64,000 nt of DNA, from assembly GCF_019702945.1 (NCBI RefSeq), contig NZ_AP024749.1:2666001-2730000 (forward strand), in the 5' to 3' direction. The notes beneath the pieces are model-generated. The model worked only from the letters and a program-made list of their open reading frames with translations. It was not told where the DNA came from and searched no databases. The translations under genes and the position numbers were made by a program. Below are positions 30,352-38,779 of this stretch, in pieces (within the stretch, counting starts at the first letter, position 1; every line of letters begins with the position of its first letter). The DNA comes from Flavobacterium okayamense (lineage in GTDB: Bacteria; Bacteroidota; Bacteroidia; Flavobacteriales; Flavobacteriaceae).

Positions 30352-31423
30352 TTCGCAACAAATAAAAGGCTAAAATTCCGAAAACAATATTAGGTAACCA
30401 AACGGCAAACAATGGAGAAATACTAGACTTCTCTGCCAATGTTCCAAAAACTTTATCAAAGAAAATAAAAACAAAAGCTATGCAAATTCCAATTGCTAAA
30501 TTAATTCCCATTCCTCCTCTTCTTTTCATTGAAGATACTGCAACCGCAATAATCGTAAGAATAAATGCTGAAATAGGTAAACTAAACTTTTTGTACAAAA
30601 CAACTAAATAGGTGTTTATATTTGAATTCCCTTTTTTTCGCTCTTTATCAATAAAGCTAATTAATTCACCAATAGTCATAGTTTCTGCGACATAAAAAAC
30701 AGGTGTTAAATCATCGGGTTCAAAGTTATATTTTAGTATTTTTTTATCTGAACTTTCTAAAACATCGTTTAATTTACCAACTTTTCGCTTTTGATAGTTA
30801 TAAAGGGTATATGACTTTGTTACTTCATTAAATTTAATTCTGTTTGCTTCTGTTTTTTCAACCAAAACATTATCTTCAAACTTTTCATGAACAAATTGAA
30901 AACCCGTTTTAGATAAATAATTATAACTATTTACATAGATAATTTCATTTTCACTTATTTGACGAAATATATCAGTAGTTTCCATTGTTTGACTATTACT
31001 TCGTCCTTTTAGGTTTTTGTATCTAAAATCATTAAACCCTTTACTAGCGCTTGGTACTAAATAAAAGCCCATTAATAGTGCAAAAATCGATACAACTGTA
31101 GCCCCAATAAAGTAAGGCCTTAAAAATCGATAAAAAGAAATTCCAGAACTTAAAATTGCAATAATTTCTGTATTATTTGCAAGTTTTGAAGTAAACCAAA
31201 TAACCGATAAAAATAGAAATATTGGAAATAAAAGATTAGCAAAATAAACTGTAAAATCGATATAATAAATTACAATTTCAGAAAGAGGAACTTTTCGTTC
31301 AATCATTCGGTTTACTTTTTCAGATACGTCAATTACTATTCCAATAGGAATAAATAATATTAGCATTACTGAAAATGTAGCTAAATATCTTTTTAAAATA
31401 TATTTATCAATTATTTTAAGCAT
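30338..31423 (-). CDS. LptF/LptG family permease
   Basis: A 361-residue permease with the LptF/G layout: three N-terminal membrane helices (about 12-32, 55-80, 100-122), a beta-jellyroll periplasmic domain (about 135-265), and three C-terminal helices. MLKIIDKYILKRYLATF is the typical coupling-helix start. It forms the lipopolysaccharide extraction complex with LptB and a second permease. Sequence reading alone does not say whether it is LptF or LptG. It lies 3 nt after tgt, a pairing common in Flavobacteria. Confidence 0.92.
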   Translation of the reverse strand: MLKIIDKYILKRYLATFSVMLILFIPIGIVIDVSEKVNRMIERKVPLSEIVIYYIDFTVYFANLLFPIFLFLSVIWFTSKLANNTEIIAILSSGISFYRFLRPYFIGATVVSIFALLMGFYLVPSASKGFNDFRYKNLKGRSNSQTMETTDIFRQISENEIIYVNSYNYLSKTGFQFVHEKFEDNVLVEKTEANRIKFNEVTKSYTLYNYQKRKVGKLNDVLESSDKKILKYNFEPDDLTPVFYVAETMTIGELISFIDKERKKGNSNINTYLVVLYKKFSLPISAFILTIIAVAVSSMKRRGGMGINLAIGICIAFVFIFFDKVFGTLAEKSSISPLFAVWLPNIVFGILAFYLLRNAKR

Positions 31424-31426
31424 TAA

Positions 31427-32557
31427 TTATAATCTTTGGGCTAATTGTATTACCATTTTATCTTTCCATTCACGGAATGTACCCGCTAAAATTTGACGTC
31501 TTGCTTCACGAACCAACCATAAATAAAATCCTAAATTATGAATAGTTGCAATTTGTTTACCTAAATATTCGTTTGCAGCAAATAAGTGACGAAGATAAGC
31601 CTTAGAATATTCTAAATCAACGAAAGTGTGTCCCATTTCATCAATTGGAGAAAAATCAGCTTCCCATTTTTTATTTTTGATATTGATAATTCCGTTTGCA
31701 GTAAACAACATTCCGTTTCTAGCATTTCGTGTAGGCATTACACAATCGAACATATCAATTCCTAATGCTATATTTTCTAAAATGTTAACTGGAGTTCCCA
31801 CTCCCATTAAATATCTAGGTTTATCTTCAGGTAAAATAGCTGTAACTACTTCCGTCATTGCGTACATTTCTTCAGCAGGTTCACCAACGGAAAGTCCGCC
31901 AATTGCATTTCCTGCAGCTCCTACGTTTGCAATATATTCCGCCGATTGTTGACGTAAATCTTTATATGTACTTCCTTGGACTATCGGAAATAAAGTTTGC
32001 TCATAACCATATTTGGCTGGTGTGTTATTAAAATGTGTAATACATCTATCTAACCAACGATGTGTCATATGCATAGAGCGTTTAGCATAACGATAATCAC
32101 ATGGATAAGGCGTACATTCGTCAAATGCCATAATTATATCAGCACCAATCGTACGTTGGATTTCCATTACATTTTCAGGTGAAAAAAAGTGATATGAACC
32201 ATCAATATGTGATTTAAATTTAACACCTTCTTCTTTAATTTTTCTATTAGAAGATAATGAATAAACTTGATATCCTCCAGAATCGGTTAAGATATTACGA
32301 TCCCAATTCATAAATTTATGTAATCCACCTACTTTTTCTAAAATATCAGTTTGTGGACGTAGGTATAAATGGTAGGTATTACCTAAGATAATATCTGGAT
32401 TGATATCGTCTTTAAGTTCTCTTTGATGAACTCCTTTTACAGAAGCCACTGTTCCTACAGGCATAAAAATAGGTGTTTCAATTACACCATGATCAGTTGT
32501 AACAACACCAGCTCTTGCTTGACTTTTCGCGTCTTTCTTTAATAAATCAAACTTCAT
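31427..32557 (-). CDS. tgt: tRNA-guanine(34) transglycosylase, zinc-site cysteines absent
   Basis: 376 residues from the ATG at 32557 (a TTG six nt further upstream is less likely). The enzyme exchanges G34 for the queuosine precursor preQ1 in GUN-anticodon tRNAs. Catalytic parts are intact: LTDSGGYQVYSLS with Asp, DECTPYPCDYRYAKRSM, GGLSVGEP, YLMGVGTP and the nucleophile region FDCVMPTRNARNG. In the usual zinc site, where most bacterial enzymes read CxCxxC before NYSRAYLRHL, this protein has DEMGHTFVDLEYSKAYLRHLF, without cysteines. First gene of the operon. A TATATTTG box lies at 32575-32582 (complement). Confidence 0.94.
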   Translation of the reverse strand: MKFDLLKKDAKSQARAGVVTTDHGVIETPIFMPVGTVASVKGVHQRELKDDINPDIILGNTYHLYLRPQTDILEKVGGLHKFMNWDRNILTDSGGYQVYSLSSNRKIKEEGVKFKSHIDGSYHFFSPENVMEIQRTIGADIIMAFDECTPYPCDYRYAKRSMHMTHRWLDRCITHFNNTPAKYGYEQTLFPIVQGSTYKDLRQQSAEYIANVGAAGNAIGGLSVGEPAEEMYAMTEVVTAILPEDKPRYLMGVGTPVNILENIALGIDMFDCVMPTRNARNGMLFTANGIINIKNKKWEADFSPIDEMGHTFVDLEYSKAYLRHLFAANEYLGKQIATIHNLGFYLWLVREARRQILAGTFREWKDKMVIQLAQRL

Positions 32558-32688
32558 AAACAAAATTTACACGGCAAATATAAAGCAAATGAACCACTTG
32601 AAAGTATTTGGCAGAAAAATTTAGAATAGATTTAGTATTTATTTTGTGAATAAATATTACAAAACCTTAATAAGTTCCTGATAAAAGG

Positions 32689-32720
32689 TTTGTTGAAAGA
32701 AAAATTAAGATTTATTTTTG
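32689..32720 (+). promoter_or_regulatory. Promoter of the transketolase pair
   Basis: TTTG (32689-32692), 20 nt, TATTTTTG (32713-32720), 21 nt before the ATG. Good match to the Bacteroidota consensus. Confidence 0.6.
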
Positions 32721-32741
32721 CAAAAATTTTAATTAAAATAA

Positions 32742-33590
32742 ATGAAACCAAACACACAACAATTACAAGATTTAACCATTCAAGTAAGACGTGATATTTT
32801 ACGAATGGTTCACGCCGTAAACTCAGGCCACCCTGGAGGATCACTAGGCTGTACCGAATTCTTAGTCGTATTATATCAGTATATGATGGAACGCAAACAA
32901 GGTTTTGACATGGACGGAATTGGTGAAGATTTATTCTTTTTATCGAACGGACATATCTCGCCAGTTTTTTATAGCGTTTTAGCAAGAAGTGGTTATTTCT
33001 CTGTTTCTGAACTAGCTACTTTTAGAAAAATAAACTCTCGTTTACAAGGTCACCCTACAACTCACGAAGGTTTACCAGGAATTAGAATGGCTTCAGGTTC
33101 ACTAGGACAAGGAATGAGTGTGGCTATTGGTGCTGCTTTAACTAAAAAATTAAATGGTGATAATCATTTAGTTTACAGTTTACATGGAGATGGTGAGTTA
33201 CAAGAAGGACAAATTTGGGAAGCTGCTATGTATGCTTCTGCAAAAAAAGTAGACAATTATATTGCAACTGTTGATTATAATGGACAACAAATTGATGGTT
33301 CTACTGAAGAAGTTCTTTCATTAGGAAATCTTAAGGCAAAATTTGAAGCTTTTGGTTGGGATGTTTTAGAAGTTAAAGAAGGAAATAGTATTGATGCAAT
33401 TATTGCAGGCATGACGGATGCTAAATTAAGAACTGGAAAAGGAAAACCAGTTTGCGTTCTATTGTATACTGAAATGGGTAATGGTGTTGATTTTATGATG
33501 CACACACACGCTTGGCATGGTAAAGCTCCGAGTGATGAGCAATTAGCAAACGCATTATCTCAAAACCCAGAAACTTTAGGTGATTATTAA
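32742..33590 (+). CDS. Transketolase, N-terminal (ThDP-binding) subunit
   Basis: 282 residues covering only the pyrophosphate-binding half of transketolase. It has AVNSGHPGGSLGCTEFL, the GQGMSVAIGAAL segment and the Mg-ThDP motif GDGELQEGQIWEAAMYA ... YNGQQIDG. The split form is normal in Bacteroidota and Archaea. With its partner it moves two-carbon ketol units in the pentose phosphate pathway. The C-terminal subunit begins 19 nt downstream. Confidence 0.93.
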   Translation: MKPNTQQLQDLTIQVRRDILRMVHAVNSGHPGGSLGCTEFLVVLYQYMMERKQGFDMDGIGEDLFFLSNGHISPVFYSVLARSGYFSVSELATFRKINSRLQGHPTTHEGLPGIRMASGSLGQGMSVAIGAALTKKLNGDNHLVYSLHGDGELQEGQIWEAAMYASAKKVDNYIATVDYNGQQIDGSTEEVLSLGNLKAKFEAFGWDVLEVKEGNSIDAIIAGMTDAKLRTGKGKPVCVLLYTEMGNGVDFMMHTHAWHGKAPSDEQLANALSQNPETLGDY

Positions 33591-33609
33591 TTCAACACAC
33601 AACTCAACA

Positions 33610-34563
33610 ATGAAAAAATACGAAAATACAGGCAGTAAAGATACTCGTTCAGGATTTGGAGCTGGTTTAACAGAACTAGGTCAAAAGAACGAAAATGTAG
33701 TAGCACTTTGTGCTGATTTAATTGGTTCACTTAAAATGGATGATTTCAAGAAGAATCACCCTGAGCGTTTCTTCCAAGTAGGTATCGCCGAAGCAAATAT
33801 GATTGGTATTGCTGCAGGTATGACCATTGGTGGAAAAATTCCATTTACAGGAACTTTTGCTAACTTTTCCACAGGACGTGTTTATGATCAAATTCGTCAA
33901 TCGGTAGCCTATTCTGATAAAAATGTAAAAATTTGTGCATCTCACGCAGGTTTAACATTAGGTGAAGATGGTGCTACACACCAAATTTTAGAAGATATTG
34001 GTTTAATGAAGATGTTACCTGGAATGGTAGTTATTAATCCATGCGATTATAACCAAACTAAAGCTGCTACAATGGCTATTGCTGACCATCATGGACCAGT
34101 TTATTTACGTTTTGGTCGTCCAAGTGTTCCAAACTTCACTCCTGAAAATGGTGAATTTGTAATTGGTAAAGCCGTTATGCTAAACGAAGGAACTGATGTT
34201 ACTATTATTGCAACAGGTCACTTAGTTTGGGAAGCATTAGTTGCTGCTGAAAAATTAGAAGAAAAAGGAATTTCTGCCGAAGTAATAAACATTCATACAA
34301 TTAAACCTTTAGATGAAGAGGCAATTTTAAAATCAGTTGGTAAAACAGGTTGTGTCGTTACTGCTGAAGAGCACAACATACTAGGAGGTTTAGGTGAAAG
34401 CGTTTCAAGAACATTGATTACAAACAATCCAGTTCCTCAAGAATTTGTTGGCGTAAATGATAGTTTTGGTGAAAGTGGAACTCCAGCTCAATTAATGGAA
34501 AAATATGGTTTAAATGCTGATTCTATTATTAAAGCTGCTGAAAAAGCAATATCAAGAAAATAA
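33610..34563 (+). CDS. Transketolase, C-terminal subunit
   Basis: About 317 residues from the ATG at 33610. A longer frame from GTG 33580 would overlap the partner gene and adds a non-conserved TIN-rich tail. The pyrimidine-binding domain holds FQVGIAEANMIGIAAGM and the catalytic-Glu region. SHAGLTLGEDGATHQILEDIGLMK is the conserved His/Asp loop. The last third is the transketolase C domain (TIKPLDEEAILKSV ... TAEEHNILGGLGE). It forms a heteromer with the preceding gene product and is ended by a strong terminator. Confidence 0.93.
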   Translation: MKKYENTGSKDTRSGFGAGLTELGQKNENVVALCADLIGSLKMDDFKKNHPERFFQVGIAEANMIGIAAGMTIGGKIPFTGTFANFSTGRVYDQIRQSVAYSDKNVKICASHAGLTLGEDGATHQILEDIGLMKMLPGMVVINPCDYNQTKAATMAIADHHGPVYLRFGRPSVPNFTPENGEFVIGKAVMLNEGTDVTIIATGHLVWEALVAAEKLEEKGISAEVINIHTIKPLDEEAILKSVGKTGCVVTAEEHNILGGLGESVSRTLITNNPVPQEFVGVNDSFGESGTPAQLMEKYGLNADSIIKAAEKAISRK

Positions 34564-34578
34564 TTCAATTATTTAAAT

Positions 34579-34616
34579 AATAAAAAAGCCTGAACAAATG
34601 TTCAGGCTTTTTTATT
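34579..34616 (+). terminator. Terminator of the transketolase pair
   Basis: GCCTGAACA-AA-TGTTCAGGC (34588-34607) extended by AAAAAA/TTTTTT on both sides. Starts about 15 nt after the stop. Confidence 0.87.
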
Positions 34617-34679
34617 ATTTTTAAATTACTTGTAACAAATTAAAATTTCATTCGTCTCAACTATAACAATCCAAACCAA

Positions 34680-35195
34680 ATGAAACAACAGGAGTTTATA
34701 AATATAATTTCTCCTTTTAAAGACAAACTTTTTCGTTTAGCAAAAAGAATGCTTGTAAGTACAGAAGAAGCTGAAGATGCTACACAAGAAGTTTTAATTC
34801 GATTGTGGAACAGAAATGATAATTTAAAATCATACAATAGTGTAGAAGCACTAGCAGTGACAATGACAAAAAATTATTGTTTAGACCAATTAAAATCGAA
34901 AAGGGCATCAAATTTGCAAATTGTTCATAATAATTATAGTGACAATAAAGCAAGTGTTGAACGCGAAGTTGAAGGAAGAGACAGTTGGAATTGGGTCGAA
35001 AAAATAATAAATGAATTACCCGAACAGCAACGTCTAATCATTCAAATGAGAGATATAGAAGAATACGAATACGAAGAAATTGCAAAAGCACTCGACATGC
35101 AAGAAACAGCAGTAAGAGTAGCTTTATCAAGAGCAAGAAAAACAATTAGAGAACAATTAACAGCAAAACATAATTATGGAATCAAGACAAATTGA
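34680..35195 (+). CDS. ECF-type RNA polymerase sigma factor
   Basis: 171 residues. Region 2 contains EAEDATQEVLIRLWNRNDNLKSYNSVEALAVTMTKNYCLDQL (about 31-72), and region 4 contains LPEQQRLIIQMRDIEEYEYEEIAKALDMQETAVRVALSRARKTIREQL (about 116-163). It overlaps the next gene by 20 nt. Together with the TM protein and two DUF4252 proteins it forms an envelope-related regulon typical of Bacteroidota. The inducing signal is unknown. Confidence 0.92.
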   Translation: MKQQEFINIISPFKDKLFRLAKRMLVSTEEAEDATQEVLIRLWNRNDNLKSYNSVEALAVTMTKNYCLDQLKSKRASNLQIVHNNYSDNKASVEREVEGRDSWNWVEKIINELPEQQRLIIQMRDIEEYEYEEIAKALDMQETAVRVALSRARKTIREQLTAKHNYGIKTN

Positions 35196-35616
35196 AATAT
35201 TGCTGGAAAAATATTTTGAAGGTGAAACATCAATTCAAGAAGAGAGAGAATTAAAGGCCTATTTTTCTTCTACTGAAGTAGCTCCGCATTTAGAGAGTTA
35301 CACGCCAATGTTTACTAACTTTCAAAAACAAAAGGAATTACAGTTTACTAAAGCCCTACCACTACAACCTAGAAAACAAAATCATGTAAAATGGATAGGT
35401 GTTGCTGCAAGTCTTGTAGCTCTTTTTGGAACACTTTTATATTTTAACAACAATGTGACTACAAATCAGGATTTAGGAACTTTTTCTAACCCAGAAGAAG
35501 CATTTATAGAAACTCAAAAAGCATTAAATATGGTTTCTACAGAAGTTAACAAAGGAGTTAAAAGCATAGAAGTTTTAAACGAGTACGAACAAACCAAAAA
35601 AACAATTTTTAAATAA
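35176..35616 (+). CDS. Putative anti-sigma/regulatory membrane protein
   Basis: 146 residues: a cytoplasmic N-terminus (IEILLEKYFEGETSIQEERELKAYFSS) that resembles the N-terminal helix of short Bacteroidota anti-sigma-like proteins, one membrane helix (about 74-92, WIGVAASLVALFGTLLYF), and a short extracytoplasmic tail. It overlaps the sigma gene by 20 nt, which supports coupled synthesis. No zinc anti-sigma motif is seen, so its role is inferred from context. Confidence 0.75.
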   Translation: MESRQIEILLEKYFEGETSIQEERELKAYFSSTEVAPHLESYTPMFTNFQKQKELQFTKALPLQPRKQNHVKWIGVAASLVALFGTLLYFNNNVTTNQDLGTFSNPEEAFIETQKALNMVSTEVNKGVKSIEVLNEYEQTKKTIFK

Positions 35617-35624
35617 TAAACAAA

Positions 35625-36158
35625 ATGAAAAATTTAATTTTAAGCATAGCATTTTTATTTTCTGCGTCTTTTACTTTCGCACAATCAGTTTTTGATAAAT
35701 TTGAAGATAAGGACGATGTTACTACTGTAATCGTAAACAAGAAAATGTTTGAAATGATGAGTAAAGTAAAAGTTGACACTCAAGATAAAGAAGTACAACA
35801 ATACATGAACTTATTAAAGAAACTTGAGAATTTAAAAGTCTTTACTACAGAAAATACAAAAGTAGCTTCTGATATGAAAAGTACTGTAACTAGTTATTTA
35901 AAATCTAATCCATTAGAAGAATTAATGAGAATTAATGACGATGGTAAAAAAGTAAATATTTACATTAAATCGGGAGCTTCAGAAAATATTGTAAAAGAAC
36001 TTTTAATGTTCATTGATACTCCATCTTCAAAAGACAATCAAGCTGTTGTGTTATCACTCACAGGCAACTTCAACTTAGATGAAATTTCAGCTTTAACTGA
36101 AAAAATGAGCTTACCAGGTGGAGCTGAGTTAAAAAAAGCTTCTAAAGGAAAGAAATAA
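35625..36158 (+). CDS. DUF4252 domain-containing exported protein
   Basis: 177 residues, a signal peptide (MKNLILSIAFLFSASFTFAQ), then the DUF4252 fold: VFDKFEDKDDVTTVIVNKKMFEMM at the start of the mature protein and IKELLMF-like strands, ending VVLSLTGNFNLDEISALTEKM. The Lys-rich tail is unstructured. DUF4252 proteins are commonly encoded in ECF sigma operons of Bacteroidota, as here (9 nt after the previous gene). Molecular role unknown. Confidence 0.87.
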   Translation: MKNLILSIAFLFSASFTFAQSVFDKFEDKDDVTTVIVNKKMFEMMSKVKVDTQDKEVQQYMNLLKKLENLKVFTTENTKVASDMKSTVTSYLKSNPLEELMRINDDGKKVNIYIKSGASENIVKELLMFIDTPSSKDNQAVVLSLTGNFNLDEISALTEKMSLPGGAELKKASKGKK

Positions 36159-36161
36159 AGT

Positions 36162-36695
36162 ATGAAGAAAGTAGTTTTAATATTAGTTGGTTTGTTAGCA
36201 TTTAGTTGTTCTAACAAGCCAACTTTACAAAAATATTTTGTTGAAAATTCAGAATCAACTGATTTTATCGCTTTAGATTTAGCTCCAAGTATAATTAATA
36301 CTGAAAAAATTACTTTATCTGATTCAGAAAAAGAAGCACTAAACTCTTTTGAAAAATTAAATGTTTTAGCATTTCAAAAAGATTCAATTAGTGATGAAAA
36401 ATACAATACTGAAAAAGAAAAAGTAAAAACCATTTTAAAAGACGAACAATATGAACAATTAATGCGTTTTGGAAGTTCAAAAAATGGAGGTTCCGTTTAT
36501 CTTGTTGGCGAAGAAGATAAAATAGATGAATTTGTTCTTTTTGCAACAGGAGACGATCAAGGTTTTGTAGTAGCCAGAGTTTTAGGCGATAATATGAATC
36601 CTAGTAACATTATTAATTTAATGGAAGTACTTAGAAAATCAGAATTAGATTTAGCGCAATTAAAGCCTTTACAAGACGCTTTAGGCAAAAAATAA
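36162..36695 (+). CDS. DUF4252-type lipoprotein
   Basis: 177 residues with a lipobox LAFSC (Cys about 17), so it is membrane-anchored, unlike its exported paralogue just upstream. The mature part is divergent but keeps the late strand pattern GDDQGFVVARVLGDNMNPSNIINLMEVLRKSE, the counterpart of VVLSLTGNFNLDEISALTEK. The two genes, 3 nt apart, look like an old tandem duplication. Last gene of the ECF operon; a terminator follows. Confidence 0.8.
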   Translation: MKKVVLILVGLLAFSCSNKPTLQKYFVENSESTDFIALDLAPSIINTEKITLSDSEKEALNSFEKLNVLAFQKDSISDEKYNTEKEKVKTILKDEQYEQLMRFGSSKNGGSVYLVGEEDKIDEFVLFATGDDQGFVVARVLGDNMNPSNIINLMEVLRKSELDLAQLKPLQDALGKK

Positions 36696-36712
36696 GGTTA
36701 GTTATTAAAAAT

Positions 36713-36744
36713 AAAAAAAGCCGCACATTTGAGCGGCTTTTTTT
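36713..36744. terminator. Bidirectional terminator
   Basis: AAAAAAAGCCGC/GCGGCTTTTTTT with an 8-nt loop between the ECF operon (+) and the tRNA cluster (-). The symmetric tracts serve both directions. Confidence 0.86.
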
Positions 36745-36745
36745 G

Positions 36746-36827
36746 TGACCATGATGGGATTCGAACCCATACGTCTTACGACACCACCCCCTCAAGATGG
36801 CGAGTCTACCAATTCCTCCACATGGCC
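36746..36827 (-). tRNA. tRNA-Leu(GAG)
   Basis: 82 nt with a long variable arm. Acceptor GGCCATG/CATGGTC plus A. Anticodon stem CCATC/GGTGG with loop TTGAGGG gives GAG. CCA is not encoded. Last of the three-tRNA cluster. Confidence 0.93.
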
Positions 36828-36846
36828 AAAATAGATGTAAACAAAA

Positions 36847-36875
36847 AAAGCTATCCAGAAATGGATAACTTTTTA
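36847..36875 (-). terminator. Weak hairpin between tRNA-Lys and tRNA-Leu
   Basis: TATCCA-GAAA-TGGATA (36852-36867) bordered by A and T runs. It could partially terminate transcription after the first two tRNAs or act as a processing signal. Confidence 0.5.
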
Positions 36876-36878
36876 TTG

Positions 36879-36951
36879 TGACCTGGCTGGGGCTCGAACC
36901 CAGGACCCCATCATTAAAAGTGATGTGCTCTACCAACTGAGCTACCAAGTC
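36879..36951 (-). tRNA. tRNA-Lys(TTT), copy 2
   Basis: 73 nt, acceptor GACTTGG/CCAGGTC plus A, anticodon loop CTTTTAA giving TTT. Sequence identical to the copy at 36980-37052, 28 nt upstream in transcription order. Confidence 0.94.
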
Positions 36952-36979
36952 GATACGTTCAATATTTTTTCAAAATTTG

Positions 36980-37052
36980 TGACCTGGCTGGGGCTCGAAC
37001 CCAGGACCCCATCATTAAAAGTGATGTGCTCTACCAACTGAGCTACCAAGTC
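36980..37052 (-). tRNA. tRNA-Lys(TTT), copy 1
   Basis: 73 nt, identical to the other tRNA-Lys. First gene of the cluster, 27 nt after the -7 box of its promoter. CCA is not encoded. Confidence 0.94.
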
Positions 37053-37079
37053 ATTACATTATTTCCTTGAACGCGGGTG

Positions 37080-37109
37080 CAAATATAAGACCTTAAATTT
37101 ATTTTACAA
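37080..37109 (-). promoter_or_regulatory. Promoter of the tRNA cluster
   Basis: On the - strand TTG (37109-37107), 19 nt, TATATTTG (37087-37080), then CACCCGCG. The seven bases after the box (CACCCGC) are the same as after rRNA promoters P1 and P2. Confidence 0.7.
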
Positions 37110-37186
37110 TGGTTTTTTCTTATAAATTTGTCTTTTTTTTTACCTTTAAACCTTAATTGCTTTATTTATAGCAATTTACTCAAAAT

Positions 37187-37702
37187 ATGAAAATTATATT
37201 AGCTGGCTACATGGGCTCTGGGAAGTCTACCATTGGAAAAATTCTTTCAAATTTTGTAAGAATTCCCTTTTATGATTTAGATGAAATTATTGAAAAAACT
37301 GAAAAAAAATCCATTAAATCTATCTTTAATGATAAAGGTGAAATCTATTTTAGAAAGTTAGAAAGTCAAATTTTCAATCAATTTATTTCTGAAAATGATA
37401 ATTTCATTTTAGCACTTGGTGGCGGAACTCCGTGTTATGCAAACAATCATTTAATATTGCAAAATGATGATATAAATTCATTCTATTTAAAAGCCAATGT
37501 AAACACTTTAACAGAACGACTAATTTTAGAAAAAGAAAATCGTCCATTAATTAGCAATTTTAACAAAGAGGAATTAAATGACTATATTAGAAAACATCTT
37601 TTCGATAGAAATCATTATTACTTACAAAGCAAAAATATTATTACGATAGATAATAAATCTATTGAAGAAATTAAAAATGAAATTTTAGCAATTCTATTCT
37701 AA
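37187..37702 (+). CDS. aroK: Shikimate kinase
   Basis: 171 residues. It phosphorylates shikimate in aromatic amino acid synthesis. P-loop LAGYMGSGKSTIGKIL (4-19), FYDLDEIIE (about 30-38) with shikimate-binding Asp, FRKLES (about 57), and the LALGGGTPCY glycine-rich loop (about 76-85). The lid Arg lies in ENRPLIS. Ends 9 nt inside the convergent phosphoribosyltransferase gene. Confidence 0.95.
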   Translation: MKIILAGYMGSGKSTIGKILSNFVRIPFYDLDEIIEKTEKKSIKSIFNDKGEIYFRKLESQIFNQFISENDNFILALGGGTPCYANNHLILQNDDINSFYLKANVNTLTERLILEKENRPLISNFNKEELNDYIRKHLFDRNHYYLQSKNIITIDNKSIEEIKNEILAILF

Positions 37703-38188
37703 GTAAGCATAATTATCATTTTCTTCAAAAACAACCTGAACATGTTCGTGTAAAGAAGTAGATAAAGAAATACCTTTAAAATCTGCTTTTACAGGATATT
37801 TTTTATGATTTCTATCTACAAGTACCGCCGTTTTAAATTTCTTTAAAGGAACATCTAGAAAATGTTTTACTCCATAAATTAAAGTAGTTCCTGAATTTAA
37901 AACATCATCTACTAAAACCAAACCTTTATTTTGGTAATCGTTTTTAGAAATTGAAGTAGTAATTTCCTTTTGAGGATTTTGTTTATCAATATGCACTTCG
38001 CAAAGTGTAATTTTTAAATCAGAGATTTTTGAAAGTTCATTAGCTAACTTTTCAGCAAATAGGAATCCGTTTTTTGCAATTCCAGCGATAATGATTTCAT
38101 TTTCATCTACAAAAGTCTCATAAATTTGATAACTAATACGAGTTACTTTTTGTTGAATTTCTTCTCTATTTAAAATGATGTTGTGCAT
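37694..38188 (-). CDS. Phosphoribosyltransferase family protein
   Basis: 164 residues with the type I PRPP-binding motif GLVLVDDVLNSGTTLIYG (about 95-112) and an upstream NEIIIAGIAKNGFLFAEKLA. It looks PyrR/HPRT-like; the base it uses cannot be assigned. Its 3' end overlaps aroK in a convergent arrangement. Confidence 0.87.
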   Translation of the reverse strand: MHNIILNREEIQQKVTRISYQIYETFVDENEIIIAGIAKNGFLFAEKLANELSKISDLKITLCEVHIDKQNPQKEITTSISKNDYQNKGLVLVDDVLNSGTTLIYGVKHFLDVPLKKFKTAVLVDRNHKKYPVKADFKGISLSTSLHEHVQVVFEENDNYAYLE

Positions 38189-38197
38189 GTTGTGTTC

Positions 38198-38779
38198 TTA
38201 TTTTTTTTCAAAGATAAAAAAGAGTTCTCTTCCTTCTCTAGGTTTTATTGAATTATATGCTCTTTCTAAAACTTTTAAATTAAATTTTTCTGTAAACAGT
38301 TCAATATATTCTTCCTTGCATCCTCCAAAAGGTGGACCAACTTCTGTCAATTCAAAATCAAATAATAAACCGAATATTTTACCTTTTTTACTTAAAAGTG
38401 AATACATTTTATCAACATACTTACTTCGCAAATTGGGTTCAAGAGCACAAAAGAAAGTTTGTTCGATAATTAAATCAAATTCATTATTTAGTTCAAAGAA
38501 ATCACTTTGGATAAAATTATTTTTAAATTCAGGATTTCTTGATGCTAAATTTTCTAATGGTTGTTTTGCGATATCAACTACCCATACATTTTTAAAACCA
38601 TTAGAAATTAGGTAATCGAACTCGTAACCATTACCAGCACCGGGTATTAAAATTTTTAAATCTTTATTTTCAATTTGATCAATATATTCCTTTAAAGGAA
38701 TTGTTATTTCACCAACATCCCAACCAATTTCATTAGAAATGTATCTATTTTCCCAAAAATCTTTATTCAAATTCGCCAT
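38198..38779 (-). CDS. SAM-dependent methyltransferase, TPMT-like
   Basis: About 193 residues from the ATG at 38779, preferred to an upstream rare codon; that ATG lies 17 nt inside the S4 gene's end. NKDFWENRYISNEIGWDVGE is the thiopurine-methyltransferase-type N-terminus. The SAM loop is ILIPGAGNGYEFDYL, and VVDIAKQP and EQTFFCALEP follow. It probably methylates a small thiol, sulfide or related compound; the substrate is unproven. It follows the S4 protein in one transcript. Confidence 0.87.
   Translation of the reverse strand: MANLNKDFWENRYISNEIGWDVGEITIPLKEYIDQIENKDLKILIPGAGNGYEFDYLISNGFKNVWVVDIAKQPLENLASRNPEFKNNFIQSDFFELNNEFDLIIEQTFFCALEPNLRSKYVDKMYSLLSKKGKIFGLLFDFELTEVGPPFGGCKEEYIELFTEKFNLKVLERAYNSIKPREGRELFFIFEKK

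Noticed and set aside
38175..38615. A 146-codon + strand frame over the methyltransferase gene
   Set aside because: It is fully antisense to a clear methyltransferase, with Ser/Leu-rich shadow composition.
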